Source: an uncultured SAR116 cluster alpha proteobacterium
GTDB lineage: Bacteria > Pseudomonadota > Alphaproteobacteria > Puniceispirillales > Marisalimonadaceae
Length of the DNA stretch: 64,000 nt
Assembly: GCA_902537945.1 (NCBI GenBank)
Contig: CACBDG010000001.1
Span: 186,001 to 250,000 of the forward strand
Reading direction: 5' to 3'
Under the pieces are notes generated by a model. That model had not been told where the DNA came from. It did no database searches and saw nothing but the letters and a program-made list of their open reading frames with translations. Position 1 is the first letter of the stretch. Each line of letters starts with the position of its first letter. Position numbers and translations under genes: made by a program. Of the stretch, positions 40,701 to 48,717 are shown in pieces.

Positions 40701-40912
40701 CAACTTTAACAAGTCTGTTTGGATTGATACCGCTTGTAGTTTTCCCAGGTTCTGGATCAGAATTGTATAGAGGTATAGGTATAGTAGTTTTTGGCGGTTT
40801 ATCTACTTCTGCTGTTTTAACTTTGCTTATGGTTCCACCATTACTGGCATTAGCATTGAAATTTGAAAAAATAAATCCAATGTCTCAAGTGAAGCAAGAA
40901 GAAATTTTATAA
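37745..40912 (+). CDS. RND efflux transporter permease
   Basis: 1055 residues, the AcrB/MexB/CzcA size. Twelve helices and two large periplasmic loops are apparent. The start IKFAIKQPIAIVAMVILIFAFG and IPIQMTPDIDKP are the classic N-terminus. The TM4 proton-relay region reads GLAFVVGMVVDASIV with a single Asp, closer to hydrophobe/amphiphile-type than metal-type pumps. The second half has NQFSAQSMDMLTMLGFI and NSILMVEQ. Substrate unknown; drug, bile or lipid export is typical. Operon with the adaptor. Confidence 0.93.
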   Translation: MDNLIKFAIKQPIAIVAMVILIFAFGFISLQKIPIQMTPDIDKPILQVRVLWPGASPKDVEREVVTRVELAVSSLIGVENVESDSRFGSAKVTLTYSLGQDMDVALVKLLNKVSSIDGLPLDAKRPTVRTSNSEDSPISYLAMIKLPESKIKDLWRLGDFVEYEIIEKLSKIEGISEISSRGGQRKELKVSLDIQKLSKYSISIPTVLNALKASSAQVTVGEIIEGKRTYSVRAEAISYTPSSAKNIILRSEIGSDGIPVNIRLKDVAKIYMSYKKPTSFRRMNGQDAITFRVIREANSNVVKIIENLKAEVEKLNKGILAKNGLDLKIVYDETVYINAAIKLVQQNIIIGGILAVCMLMLFLRNFRPTFIIMLAIPISIIGTFVVISWLGLSVNVISLAGLAFVVGMVVDASIVSQENIFRLKQAGMSSTLASYNGSRQVWAPILGSALTTVVVFIPILLLNLPIGQLFRDIGIAISVSVLISVLISITLIPSVSARILSDSSKKQSKKFSIKYIDNFASKFASVILKYASWSTSSIKAGLVVVFGLIVTSIIIIISLLPPLDYLPDGNRNFVFARISVPPGYNKEATLEISKAMERAAKPLWEAEIDDPNDKPKIARFFFIAYSGGAFAGAAAENPQRVREILPVLTKPIRTQPGARAFAQQASLFGRSVGGSRVIKLEITGPSLDLIQPIAQKILINIKSEFPQKNGHQVRAVPQMGTGSPQVIIRPITERLADVGISARELAQTLDVYNDGIRVIEIPFEGRLIELVLTSNKAETNKIDDLKNLPLILQTGELVRLSQVADINLIGAPEQIKRLFGKRVITLQLRPHESVSLENAVLKLQTLVIKPLVKEIPNNISINLSGAASELERTWMSMKNNVMIAFVVIFLLLTVLMKSFILPFVIVITVPIAGAGGVLGLVILNQFSAQSMDMLTMLGFIILTGIVVNNSILMVEQTLWHLRHETKKISDAITEATRNRIRPIFMSTLTSLFGLIPLVVFPGSGSELYRGIGIVVFGGLSTSAVLTLLMVPPLLALALKFEKINPMSQVKQEEIL

Positions 40913-41019
40913 TTTAAATAAAATTTTCAAATCTTTGTTTTTTATTTAGTGACAAAAGACTTAATAAAAAGCTATATAAGCATCATTTTATAATATCGTT
41001 TAAAAATTGAAGATAAAAA

Positions 41020-42864
41020 ATGAAAAAAAATAATTCTGCTGAAGAAAAAATAAAATTAATTAGAAATATAGCAATAGTTGCACACGTGGATCATGGCAAA
41101 ACAACTTTGGTTGATACTCTATTGCAACAATCAGGTACGTTTGCTGCGCATACAGAATTAGTTGAAAGAGTAATGGACTCAAATGATTTAGAAAAAGAAC
41201 GTGGTATTACTATTTTATCCAAAAACACAGGATTAAGATGGAAAGATTGGAGGATTAATATTGTAGATACCCCAGGACATGCAGACTTTGGAGGAGAGGT
41301 CGAAAGAGTGCTCTCAATGGTAGACTCCGTGTTATTATTAGTCGACGCTGTAGAGGGTCCTATGCCACAAACGAGTTTTGTAACTAAAAAGGCCCTCGAA
41401 GCAGGTCTTTGTCCTATAGTGGTAATAAATAAAATTGATAGAGACGGTGCTAGACCAGATTGGGTATTAAATCAAACATTTGATCTTTTTGATAAATTAG
41501 GCGCAGATGAAAATCAACTTGATTTTCCTATTGTTTACACTTCTGCAATTCAAGGTTGGGCAACTAATGATTTGATAGATAAAAAAAATAATATGGATGT
41601 AATTTTTGATACAATTATAAATAACGTCCCTTACCCCAACGTAGATCCAAATGGAAATCTTCAAATACAAATATCTGCTTTGAGTTACTCTAATTATGTT
41701 GGTTTGATTGGAACTGGAAGAATTAGAAGAGGACAAATAAAAAAAGGTCAAAATGTTTCTGTTGGAGATGAAAATGGTAATATGCGCCAGGGAAAAATTT
41801 TACAAATAATGAATTTTCATGGCTTAGAACAGAAAGAAGTTGATGAAGCTAATGCAGGAGACATAGTAGCAATAAGTGGCCTTGGTGACTTAAAAATTTC
41901 AGATACTATTTGTGAGATTGGAAAATTTGAAGCATTGGAAAAACTTTCAGTTGATGAGCCTACAATTAGTATGATGATACAAGTAAATGATAGTCCATTT
42001 GCTGGCCAAGAAGGAAAATTAGTTACAAGTAGATCAATTCGTGAACGATTGCATCAAGAATTAAAAACCAATGTTGCTCTTAGAGTTGAAGACACAGACA
42101 ATCCAGATAAATTTAGAATTTCTGGTCGTGGTGAACTCCATTTATCAATTCTCATTGAAAATATGCGAAGAGAAGGTTTTGAATTGGGTGTTTCTTCTCC
42201 AGAGGTTATTACAAAAATTATAGACAACTTAAAAAGTGAACCATTTGAAAACTTAACCATCGACATAGAAGAAATTCATCAGGGCAAAATAATGGAAAAA
42301 TTGGGTGAAAGAAAAGCCCAATTAATGGATATGGTACCTGACAGCAATGGAAGAGTGCGCATGGATTATAGCATTGCTAGTAGAGGCTTAATAGGTTTTA
42401 GAACAGAATTTTTGACGTTTACCTCAGGTTCAGGTCTTATGTATCATACTTTTGACAAGTATAGACCTATTATAGAAGGGTTAAAGACTGGAAGAAGAAA
42501 TGGAGCTTTAATTTCAATTGGTCAAGGAAAAGCTCTTCCATATGCTTTATTTAATCTTCAAGAAAGAGGTAAAATGATAATAAAAAATGGTGTTGAAGTT
42601 TATGAGGGGATGATAATTGGTATACATAGCAGAAATAATGATCTTGTTGTAAATCCTCTCAAAGGTAAACAACTTACAAATGTTAGGGCTTCAGGTAGTG
42701 ATGATGCTGTTTTATTAACAACTCCTATAAATGTTACCTTAGAATTTGCATTGCAATTTATTAACGAAGATGAGCTTATTGAAGTAACCCCAAGTAGTCT
42801 TAGGATTAGAAAGAAATTTTTAAAAGAACACGAGAGAAAAAAGGCTGCAAGGACTGCATCTTAG
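41020..42864 (+). CDS. typA: translational GTPase TypA/BipA
   Basis: 614 residues. G1 is AHVDHGKTT at 21-29, G3 is DTPGHADFGGE, and G4 is NKIDRDGA. Domains II, III, V and the BipA-specific C-terminal domain (about 490-600, including GRRNGALISIGQG and YEGMIIGIHSRNNDL) are all present. It binds the ribosome and is needed for assembly or stress growth. The C-terminus overlaps the convergent MobA-like gene by 4 bases. Confidence 0.97.
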   Translation: MKKNNSAEEKIKLIRNIAIVAHVDHGKTTLVDTLLQQSGTFAAHTELVERVMDSNDLEKERGITILSKNTGLRWKDWRINIVDTPGHADFGGEVERVLSMVDSVLLLVDAVEGPMPQTSFVTKKALEAGLCPIVVINKIDRDGARPDWVLNQTFDLFDKLGADENQLDFPIVYTSAIQGWATNDLIDKKNNMDVIFDTIINNVPYPNVDPNGNLQIQISALSYSNYVGLIGTGRIRRGQIKKGQNVSVGDENGNMRQGKILQIMNFHGLEQKEVDEANAGDIVAISGLGDLKISDTICEIGKFEALEKLSVDEPTISMMIQVNDSPFAGQEGKLVTSRSIRERLHQELKTNVALRVEDTDNPDKFRISGRGELHLSILIENMRREGFELGVSSPEVITKIIDNLKSEPFENLTIDIEEIHQGKIMEKLGERKAQLMDMVPDSNGRVRMDYSIASRGLIGFRTEFLTFTSGSGLMYHTFDKYRPIIEGLKTGRRNGALISIGQGKALPYALFNLQERGKMIIKNGVEVYEGMIIGIHSRNNDLVVNPLKGKQLTNVRASGSDDAVLLTTPINVTLEFALQFINEDELIEVTPSSLRIRKKFLKEHERKKAARTAS

Positions 42865-43475
42865 ATTAAAAGTTTGTTTTTGTTTACTAGCTCGTCTCTT
42901 GTGTCAATGTCAATAATTGTTCCAACACCAGTGTTAAAAGTAATTATATCTTTGTCTCTAATTAGTGACTTTGCACCAAAGTCATCTTTGAGGCTTTTTA
43001 AAGTGTTAAAATAAATTCTTGGAAGTATAACAGGATTACCAGTTCTTGAATTATGTTGAGGTATAATAACTTTTTCACAGTTGTATTCGAAAAACTTTTT
43101 TTGCAAATTAATTAGATCTATAGAAGTTATGTATGGCATATCTGCTGGTATAATCATTGCTCCTTTAATATCTGTTTCTAAATTTTTAATTGCTAATGAA
43201 ATTGAAGTTCCAACACCTCTTTTATAGTTAACATTTTCTAAAATTTTAATTTTTTCATTATTAATTAAATTTTTAATTGTTTTTTGCTCATATCCTACAA
43301 CTATTATTAATTCTGAAGGGTCAAATATTTTTAATAATGTGTCTAAAATATTATTTATTATAGGTTTGCCATTTAAAATTACTGAAAGTTTATTTTTCTT
43401 TCCAAAACGGTTACTTCTACCAGCGGCTAGTAAAATTTTTTTAATTACTTGATTATCTTTTTTTTTATTTGTCAT
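42861..43475 (-). CDS. MobA-like nucleotidyltransferase (molybdenum cofactor cytidylyl/guanylyltransferase type)
   Basis: 204 residues, NTP_transf_3 fold. The N-terminal nucleotide loop is ILLAAGRSNRFGKKNKL, the metal-binding region is MIIPADMPYITSIDL and the substrate loop is RTGNPVILPR. Members (MocA, MobA, CoxC-like) add CMP or GMP to molybdopterin for xanthine-dehydrogenase-family enzymes. Overlap of 11 bases with the upstream XdhC gene points to such a role. The catalytic subunits are not in this window. Confidence 0.87.
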   Translation of the reverse strand: MTNKKKDNQVIKKILLAAGRSNRFGKKNKLSVILNGKPIINNILDTLLKIFDPSELIIVVGYEQKTIKNLINNEKIKILENVNYKRGVGTSISLAIKNLETDIKGAMIIPADMPYITSIDLINLQKKFFEYNCEKVIIPQHNSRTGNPVILPRIYFNTLKSLKDDFGAKSLIRDKDIITFNTGVGTIIDIDTRDELVNKNKLLI

Positions 43476-44418
43476 AATAAGATCGTCTATAATATATTAT
43501 CTCTGCTAATATTGATGTAGCAATCTCACAAGGTGTTTTTGCATTTATATTTAGGCCAACTGGGCCATGAATTTTGGCTAATTCATTTTGTTTGAAGCCT
43601 TTTTGAATTAATCTTTCACATCTTTTATGGTGTGTTTTTTTACTACCCAATGATCCTACGTATCCAAGATTCTTTTTTATACAATACATTAAGGCTAAGT
43701 CATCAATTTTAGGGTCATGAGTAAGAGTTACTAGATGTGAGGATTTGTCTAGATCAAAATTTAAGAGTGCTTCATCTGGCCACTCATTAATTATTTTACA
43801 GTTTGGAAACCTATCTTTCGTTGCAAAATGTTCTCTGGGATCAATCAATATTATTTCATAATCGGCCACATTAGCTAATTTAACAAGTTCTTGGGCAATA
43901 TGTACAGCTCCAACAATAAATAATCTAGGTTTAGGGTCAATAATATGAATGAATTCATTCTTTGATTTATCAAAATAACTTATCTGTTTATCTATTGTGT
44001 TATCTATTTTCCTATTCCCAGTTGCACAATCAATTCTTAATTTAACAGTTTTTCTTTTTTCTATACTCTTTACTATTGAATAAACAATATTATCTTCCAG
44101 ATCTAAAGGTTGGATAAGTACTTTTAGTTCACCACCACATGCTAATCCAACCTCCCAAGCCATATTATTTGAGATACCGTAATCTTTTATTATTGATTTA
44201 CCGTTTTGAATAGAATTAATACCCTCAGAAATTACTGCTCCTTCAATGCAGCCACCAGAAACAGAACCTATTATCTCACCATTTTCATCAATTGCCATTT
44301 GTCCACCTACAGGCCTTGGTGAGCTTCCCCATGTTGATATTACAGTAGCCAGGGCAATTCGTCTTTTTTGTTTCAACCAAATACTTGTAGGTGTAAGAAT
44401 GTCATCGACATTATTCAT
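43465..44418 (-). CDS. XdhC/CoxI family protein
   Basis: 317 residues with the two XdhC parts. The N-terminal XdhC_CoxI domain includes ALATVISTWGSSPRPVGGQM and the GSVSGGCIEGAV loop; the C-terminal Rossmann domain includes LFIVGAVHIAQELVKL and YEIILIDPRE. Such proteins bind molybdopterin and insert (often sulfurated) Moco into molybdenum hydroxylases. Paired here with a MobA-like transferase by an 11-base overlap. The CoxG-like genes at 59.7-60.8 kb and moaA at 51 kb belong to the same cofactor theme but are not adjacent. Confidence 0.9.
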   Translation of the reverse strand: MNNVDDILTPTSIWLKQKRRIALATVISTWGSSPRPVGGQMAIDENGEIIGSVSGGCIEGAVISEGINSIQNGKSIIKDYGISNNMAWEVGLACGGELKVLIQPLDLEDNIVYSIVKSIEKRKTVKLRIDCATGNRKIDNTIDKQISYFDKSKNEFIHIIDPKPRLFIVGAVHIAQELVKLANVADYEIILIDPREHFATKDRFPNCKIINEWPDEALLNFDLDKSSHLVTLTHDPKIDDLALMYCIKKNLGYVGSLGSKKTHHKRCERLIQKGFKQNELAKIHGPVGLNINAKTPCEIATSILAEIIYYRRSYYDK

Positions 44419-44524
44419 TTTATAACCCCATAAAATATAATTTTTATAAAAAAATTATTTATGATATATACACATATTATATTAATATTAATAAGTTAAT
44501 CTTTATTTTAAAAGGGATTTTGTT

Positions 44525-45109
44525 ATGAATGACATCAAAATATCAAGAGTAAGTTGGTTAGAGAGTTTTGTCTTAAAAACGAAAACTAAAGAAAATTTTT
44601 CCCAACTCACGACTTTTGTAACTATTGTTATTTGTAGTTTTTTATTAATATTATCTGCAAAAATTAAAGTAGACTTGTACCCGGTTCCAATGACTTTGCA
44701 ACCTTTAGCTGTTCTTATGATATCAATGTTATGTGGTAGAAATATATCTGTTGCTGCAGTGAGTTTATATTTATTTCAAGGGATGATTGGTATCCCAGTA
44801 TTTGCTTATGGTGGAGGATTGCCATATTTACTGGGACCAACAGGTGGCTTTTTGTTTGGCTTTTTATTTTCTTCAATCATAATAGGAGAATTTGCAGATA
44901 GAGGATGGGGAAAAACTTTACATAAATCTATCTTTGCAATGTTAATTGGAATGTTAGTAATTTATTGTTGCGGTATACTTCAATTAAGCATTCTAAAAGG
45001 TTTTGATTTTGCCATTATAAATGGTTTACAACCTTTCATAATTGGTGACTTCTACAAGCTTATTTTAGCTGCTCTTCTATTACCACAAATTTGGAAATTT
45101 GCTAAATAA
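44525..45109 (+). CDS. bioY: biotin transporter BioY
   Basis: 194 residues with six predicted helices. YPVPMTLQPLAVLM and the YLLGPTGGFLFGF loop near residue 105 are the substrate-binding signatures of BioY, the S-component of the biotin ECF importer. No BioM/BioN genes adjoin it, as with solitary BioY. It may support the biotin enzyme PccA. AAAGGG lies about 8 bases before the ATG. I saw no convincing BioR operator upstream. Confidence 0.93.
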   Translation: MNDIKISRVSWLESFVLKTKTKENFSQLTTFVTIVICSFLLILSAKIKVDLYPVPMTLQPLAVLMISMLCGRNISVAAVSLYLFQGMIGIPVFAYGGGLPYLLGPTGGFLFGFLFSSIIIGEFADRGWGKTLHKSIFAMLIGMLVIYCCGILQLSILKGFDFAIINGLQPFIIGDFYKLILAALLLPQIWKFAK

Positions 45110-45163
45110 GTTAAGTAAAGTAATTCAAAATTAAATTTTTAATAAAATACTAAAGCAATTTAT

Positions 45164-45439
45164 TTAAGCATCATTTAACGCACTATTTTGAGCATCCAGA
45201 GATGTAAGTCCTGCGTAGTTATTATCAAGTGCATCTTCAAAAGCTAGCATCTCAATTTTTTCGATTGCTTCAATTTCATTAATAAAAAAATCCTCAGGAG
45301 TAATATCTGATGGGTGTTCAATTTTTATTGCAATTATAGCTGCTATTGTTGATGAAACTCTCTTTATTTTCTTATCTTTATAATTTTCAAAAAAAATTAC
45401 CTTACACGGTGTTTTATCAGCACCAGGTTTCTGCTTCAT
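45164..45439 (-). CDS. hypothetical protein, 91 residues
   Basis: A small, mildly acidic protein of unknown family. The N-terminal part is basic (MKQKPGADKTPCKVIFFENYKDKKIKR) and the remainder is helix-prone, with an ITPEDFFINEIEAIEKIEM segment. There is no signal peptide or recognisable motif. It starts 33 bases after the Ig-like repeat protein on the same strand and is probably in its transcript. GGAG lies upstream of the ATG. It is called from length, ribosome-binding site and absence of anything else in the stretch. Confidence 0.5.
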   Translation of the reverse strand: MKQKPGADKTPCKVIFFENYKDKKIKRVSSTIAAIIAIKIEHPSDITPEDFFINEIEAIEKIEMLAFEDALDNNYAGLTSLDAQNSALNDA

Positions 45440-45472
45440 GAAATATACTCCATAAAATATATATTTTTTTTA

Positions 45473-46642
45473 CTATTGGCCAACTCTTCTAATAACGATT
45501 CTACCTGATGGCTTGTTATTTACGTTTTCAACTGTTCTAGTAGCTTGACTATATAAATTTGTTTCTATACCAAAATTATCAACAACTGCTACTCTAGCTC
45601 TTACTTGAGAACCTACCAATGTTTGAGTCAAAGGAAGAATAGGTCCACTAAGGCTGTTCAAACCAATCCAATTTCTACCATCTTTTGATGTTTCCCAGCT
45701 AATAGATATTGAGGCAATTCCATCTTCATCTGAGAGAGAACCAGATAGAGCTCTGAGAGTTACACCTTCTTTTGGTTCACCAATAATACTGACTTCTCCC
45801 TGCACAGGATCATCTAAGTTATCAATTGTTTCTGAGGGGCTCGTATAAAGAACTTCTCTTGTACCATGTGAATCAATATATGAAACAACTGCTCTGTACG
45901 AATATCCTACTTGACTTTGTGTTAGTCTTAACACTTCATTTTGGCCAGCTGGATATGCTTCCCAAGAAGATTTTGAAGATGACCTTTGCCATGTAATATC
46001 AAAACCACCAATTCCATCCTCATCTGCTATACTTGAGGTATCTACTACTAAGGCACTATCTTCGACAGCAGAACCAATTAGCCTTGCTGATCCAGTAGGT
46101 TTATCATTAACATTTCTTACAGGAGTAGATGGCGGACTAGTAAGTGGTTCTAGATTGCCTTGACCATCAACGTAAGAAATCGAAACACGTAATCTGCTTC
46201 CAACATGGATTTCTCTTGGGGTGAATGATTGATTGGTTGCACCACTAATATTCGTCCATTTTTTATTATCATTTGAAATTTGCCATTGTACACTTACTGA
46301 ACCCATTCCATCTGAGTCAGTTACTGATGAAAGATCTATAATCAAGGGAACGTCTTCAATAGCGGCAAATCCAGCTGTTTCTACATTTTCACTTTTTTCT
46401 AAATTTTTGGAAGAATCAGATTTATTAATTTCATTTTTCTTATTGGGGGAAGATAATTTTTTTTGTTTATCAACGTAAAGCTTACTGTGATCATGCTGTT
46501 TGATGTTACTTTTAAACTTTTTAACTTTACTATCCTTTACTGAGGGATCTCCACCTGCTAAAACATCTTTGGAATCAAGCGTTGCAATACCAACTACCAC
46601 ACACAATGTTAATAGTAAGAGATTGTCTTTTATTAAACGCAT
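45473..46642 (-). CDS. secreted protein with three Ig-like/cadherin-type repeats, likely C-terminally truncated
   Basis: 389 residues. The N-terminus is a signal peptide (hydrophobic 7-21), then a low-complexity Lys/Ser/Asp-rich linker to about 86, then three repeats of about 95 residues (88-177, 178-276, 277-373). Each has a D(S/E)DG turn, a W-based strand (VQWQISNDNKKW, DITWQRSSSKSSW, ISWETSKDGRNW) and a VG(S/Y)xxR(V/A) strand, the pattern seen in giant RTX-type adhesins. NVNNKPSGRIVI at 372-384 looks like the opening of a fourth repeat, then the protein stops. No anchor, RTX or secretion signal is seen, so it may be a relic or a soluble binder. Confidence 0.75.
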   Translation of the reverse strand: MRLIKDNLLLLTLCVVVGIATLDSKDVLAGGDPSVKDSKVKKFKSNIKQHDHSKLYVDKQKKLSSPNKKNEINKSDSSKNLEKSENVETAGFAAIEDVPLIIDLSSVTDSDGMGSVSVQWQISNDNKKWTNISGATNQSFTPREIHVGSRLRVSISYVDGQGNLEPLTSPPSTPVRNVNDKPTGSARLIGSAVEDSALVVDTSSIADEDGIGGFDITWQRSSSKSSWEAYPAGQNEVLRLTQSQVGYSYRAVVSYIDSHGTREVLYTSPSETIDNLDDPVQGEVSIIGEPKEGVTLRALSGSLSDEDGIASISISWETSKDGRNWIGLNSLSGPILPLTQTLVGSQVRARVAVVDNFGIETNLYSQATRTVENVNNKPSGRIVIRRVGQ

Positions 46643-46782
46643 TTAAGCCTCCACTAACTTAATTACTAGCACTCAATATATATCACACAACTAAAAAAGA
46701 AACAGTTTTTTTAACACTTACACTTCATTTAATAAGATAAATTAAAAAACTAATAAAAAAACAACTTTTTTAAATTAAAATT

Positions 46783-47082
46783 TTATTTAATTTTTAACAA
46801 TATTTCTCTAAGTAAATTTTCTTGGTTAGATATTGTAGATTTTAATAATTTTAATTCATTTTTAATCTCATTTAAGGCATCATTATTATAAATCTCATCT
46901 TCTTTTGGTACAATTTTTGTTAATGTAAGAGTATTATTCAAATTACTTTTAAAATCGACTGGATCCTTGTCTGCAGAAATTTCTAAATTATTATTTGATA
47001 CTAAAACATTTTTTATTTCCTCAATTTCGGATTTAATTGAATTTAGTTTTTTCTCTCTTATTTTGCTCAATTTTATTCCCAA
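46783..47082 (-). CDS. hypothetical coiled-coil protein, 99 residues
   Basis: Two strongly helical, charged segments (about 5-30 and 66-99) flank an extended middle, suggesting a coiled coil. There is no signal peptide. The middle LTLTKIVPKED slightly recalls the LxLTxxV motif of alphaproteobacterial DUF2497/PopZ-type proteins, and the end LLREILLKIK is also suggestive, but this is weak and I do not assign it. It is upstream of the Ig-like repeat gene on the same strand (140-base AT-rich gap). Confidence 0.45.
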   Translation of the reverse strand: MGIKLSKIREKKLNSIKSEIEEIKNVLVSNNNLEISADKDPVDFKSNLNNTLTLTKIVPKEDEIYNNDALNEIKNELKLLKSTISNQENLLREILLKIK

Positions 47083-47200
47083 TTCTTATTTCATTAAATT
47101 TATTCTATAAAGAAATATATTCTTATATTATAACATTTTTTTGAATTCATGCTATAATATATTAATTTTAATTATTTCATATTAAATCTACAGGAAAAAA

Positions 47201-47926
47201 ATGAACATTCTTGATTCTATCAAATCGTCTATTTTAACTCCAATACACCCGGCTGGTATACCTTTTATCGCAATTTTTTTCATTTTGACTATCATCATAG
47301 GTTGGATTTGGAGCCCTTTATATTTTGTTGGTATTACGTTGACACTATGGTGTGTATATTTCTTTAGGAATCCTAGAAGAATTACTCCAATTTTGTCTGG
47401 TTCAAACAAAAATAATCTTATAATTTCACCTGCAGATGGAAAAGTAATAGAAATTTCAAATATAATCCCATCTGAAGAAATAGGTTTGCCTAAGGGAAGT
47501 TGGACAAGAGTATGTGTTTTTATGAATGTATTTGATGTTCACGTAAATCGATCACCCATGACAGGACAAATTTCATATAAAAAATATTTTCCAGGTTCTT
47601 TTTTAAACGCAAGCTTAGATAAAGCATCAGATGAAAACGAGAGGCTTATCCTTAATATGGATACTGAAAATGGAAAAAGAATAGCTTTTGTTCAAATTGC
47701 AGGCTTAGTTGCTAGAAGAATTATTTGTGATGTTGATATTGGGAATTCACTAAAAGCTGGGGAAATATTTGGTCTAATTAGATTTGGAAGTAGAGTTGAT
47801 ATTTATTTTCCATCTGAGGTCTCTATTATGGTTTTGAAAGGACAAAAAATGATAGCTGGCGAAACAATAATTGGTGATTTTAGTAAAAATGCAAAGTCTG
47901 TAAAGGAAAATTCAGATGAAAAATAA
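47201..47926 (+). CDS. psd: phosphatidylserine decarboxylase, short (Psd-B) type
   Basis: 241 residues. A hydrophobic N-terminal region (21-55) is followed by ISPADGKV with Asp79, the catalytic FDVHVNRSP His114, and the self-cleavage site RFGSRVD, where Ser197 becomes the pyruvoyl group (GS in place of the longer LGST). It makes phosphatidylethanolamine in the inner membrane. Its 3' end overlaps pssA by 11 bases, the standard two-gene lipid operon in alphaproteobacteria. Confidence 0.95.
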   Translation: MNILDSIKSSILTPIHPAGIPFIAIFFILTIIIGWIWSPLYFVGITLTLWCVYFFRNPRRITPILSGSNKNNLIISPADGKVIEISNIIPSEEIGLPKGSWTRVCVFMNVFDVHVNRSPMTGQISYKKYFPGSFLNASLDKASDENERLILNMDTENGKRIAFVQIAGLVARRIICDVDIGNSLKAGEIFGLIRFGSRVDIYFPSEVSIMVLKGQKMIAGETIIGDFSKNAKSVKENSDEK

Positions 47927-48707
47927 AGGCATTAAACTTGCCAAAAAAGCATTTCAATCAAGACCCAGACGTTTTTCAGTTATTTGGATGCTTCCAAATT
48001 TTCTTACAGTATGTGCTTTAATTTTTGGATTGCAAGCTATGTATCAGGCAATTTTCAATAATTGGGATAATGTTATTATAATGATAATTATTGCGTCTGT
48101 TTTTGATATGTTGGATGGGAGAGTTGCAAGGTTATTAAAATCTACAAGTGAATTTGGTATGCACCTTGACTCTCTCTCTGATTTTGTTGTTTTTGGAGCT
48201 GTTCCAGCATTTTCAATATATTTATGGATGGAAAAGCCACAGGGGAATTTTTTTTGGATTATAATCGTTTTATATGTAATCTGTTCTGCACTTAGATTGG
48301 CAAGGTTTAACTCTGAACTATCTGATAGACCAAATTATGCTAAAAATTATTTTACTGGAGTTCCTACGCCTGCTGCAGCTTTTTTAATGTTGTTTCCTAT
48401 TGCTATAAATGATTTTTTAATTTTTCACGATTTAAAATCATTTGATATAATTGGGTTTTGGATTGGGTTTATTTCGATTGCAATGGTTAGTAATTTACCC
48501 ACTTTTTCTGGGAAAGTTTTTCAAATTCCAAAATCTTTTGTTATACCTTTATTGATAATTTTAGCCATTTTGAGCAACGCAATAATTAGTAATCCAATAA
48601 AAGGTTTTATTATCTTAGTATTATCATATTTGGTAAGTATTCCTTTTGCATCGATTTTTTATTTGCGTTTAAAGAAGAAAGCAGAGGCTTTGAATCAAAA
48701 AGCTTAA
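47916..48707 (+). CDS. pssA: CDP-diacylglycerol-serine O-phosphatidyltransferase
   Basis: 263 residues with about eight helices. The CDP-alcohol phosphotransferase signature is intact: DMLDGRVARLLKSTSEFGMHLDS in two pieces, i.e. D-x2-D-G-x2-A-R followed by G-x3-D-x3-D, residues about 63-85. It supplies phosphatidylserine to Psd encoded upstream; the overlap of 11 bases implies translational coupling. Type II, membrane-integral form. Confidence 0.95.
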   Translation: MKNKGIKLAKKAFQSRPRRFSVIWMLPNFLTVCALIFGLQAMYQAIFNNWDNVIIMIIIASVFDMLDGRVARLLKSTSEFGMHLDSLSDFVVFGAVPAFSIYLWMEKPQGNFFWIIIVLYVICSALRLARFNSELSDRPNYAKNYFTGVPTPAAAFLMLFPIAINDFLIFHDLKSFDIIGFWIGFISIAMVSNLPTFSGKVFQIPKSFVIPLLIILAILSNAIISNPIKGFIILVLSYLVSIPFASIFYLRLKKKAEALNQKA

Positions 48708-48717
48708 AAAATTAATT

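Noticed and set aside
44419..44524. BioR operator upstream of bioY
   Set aside because: TTATGATATA is only loosely similar to TTATCTATAA/TTATAGATAA and such strings are common in this AT-rich DNA.
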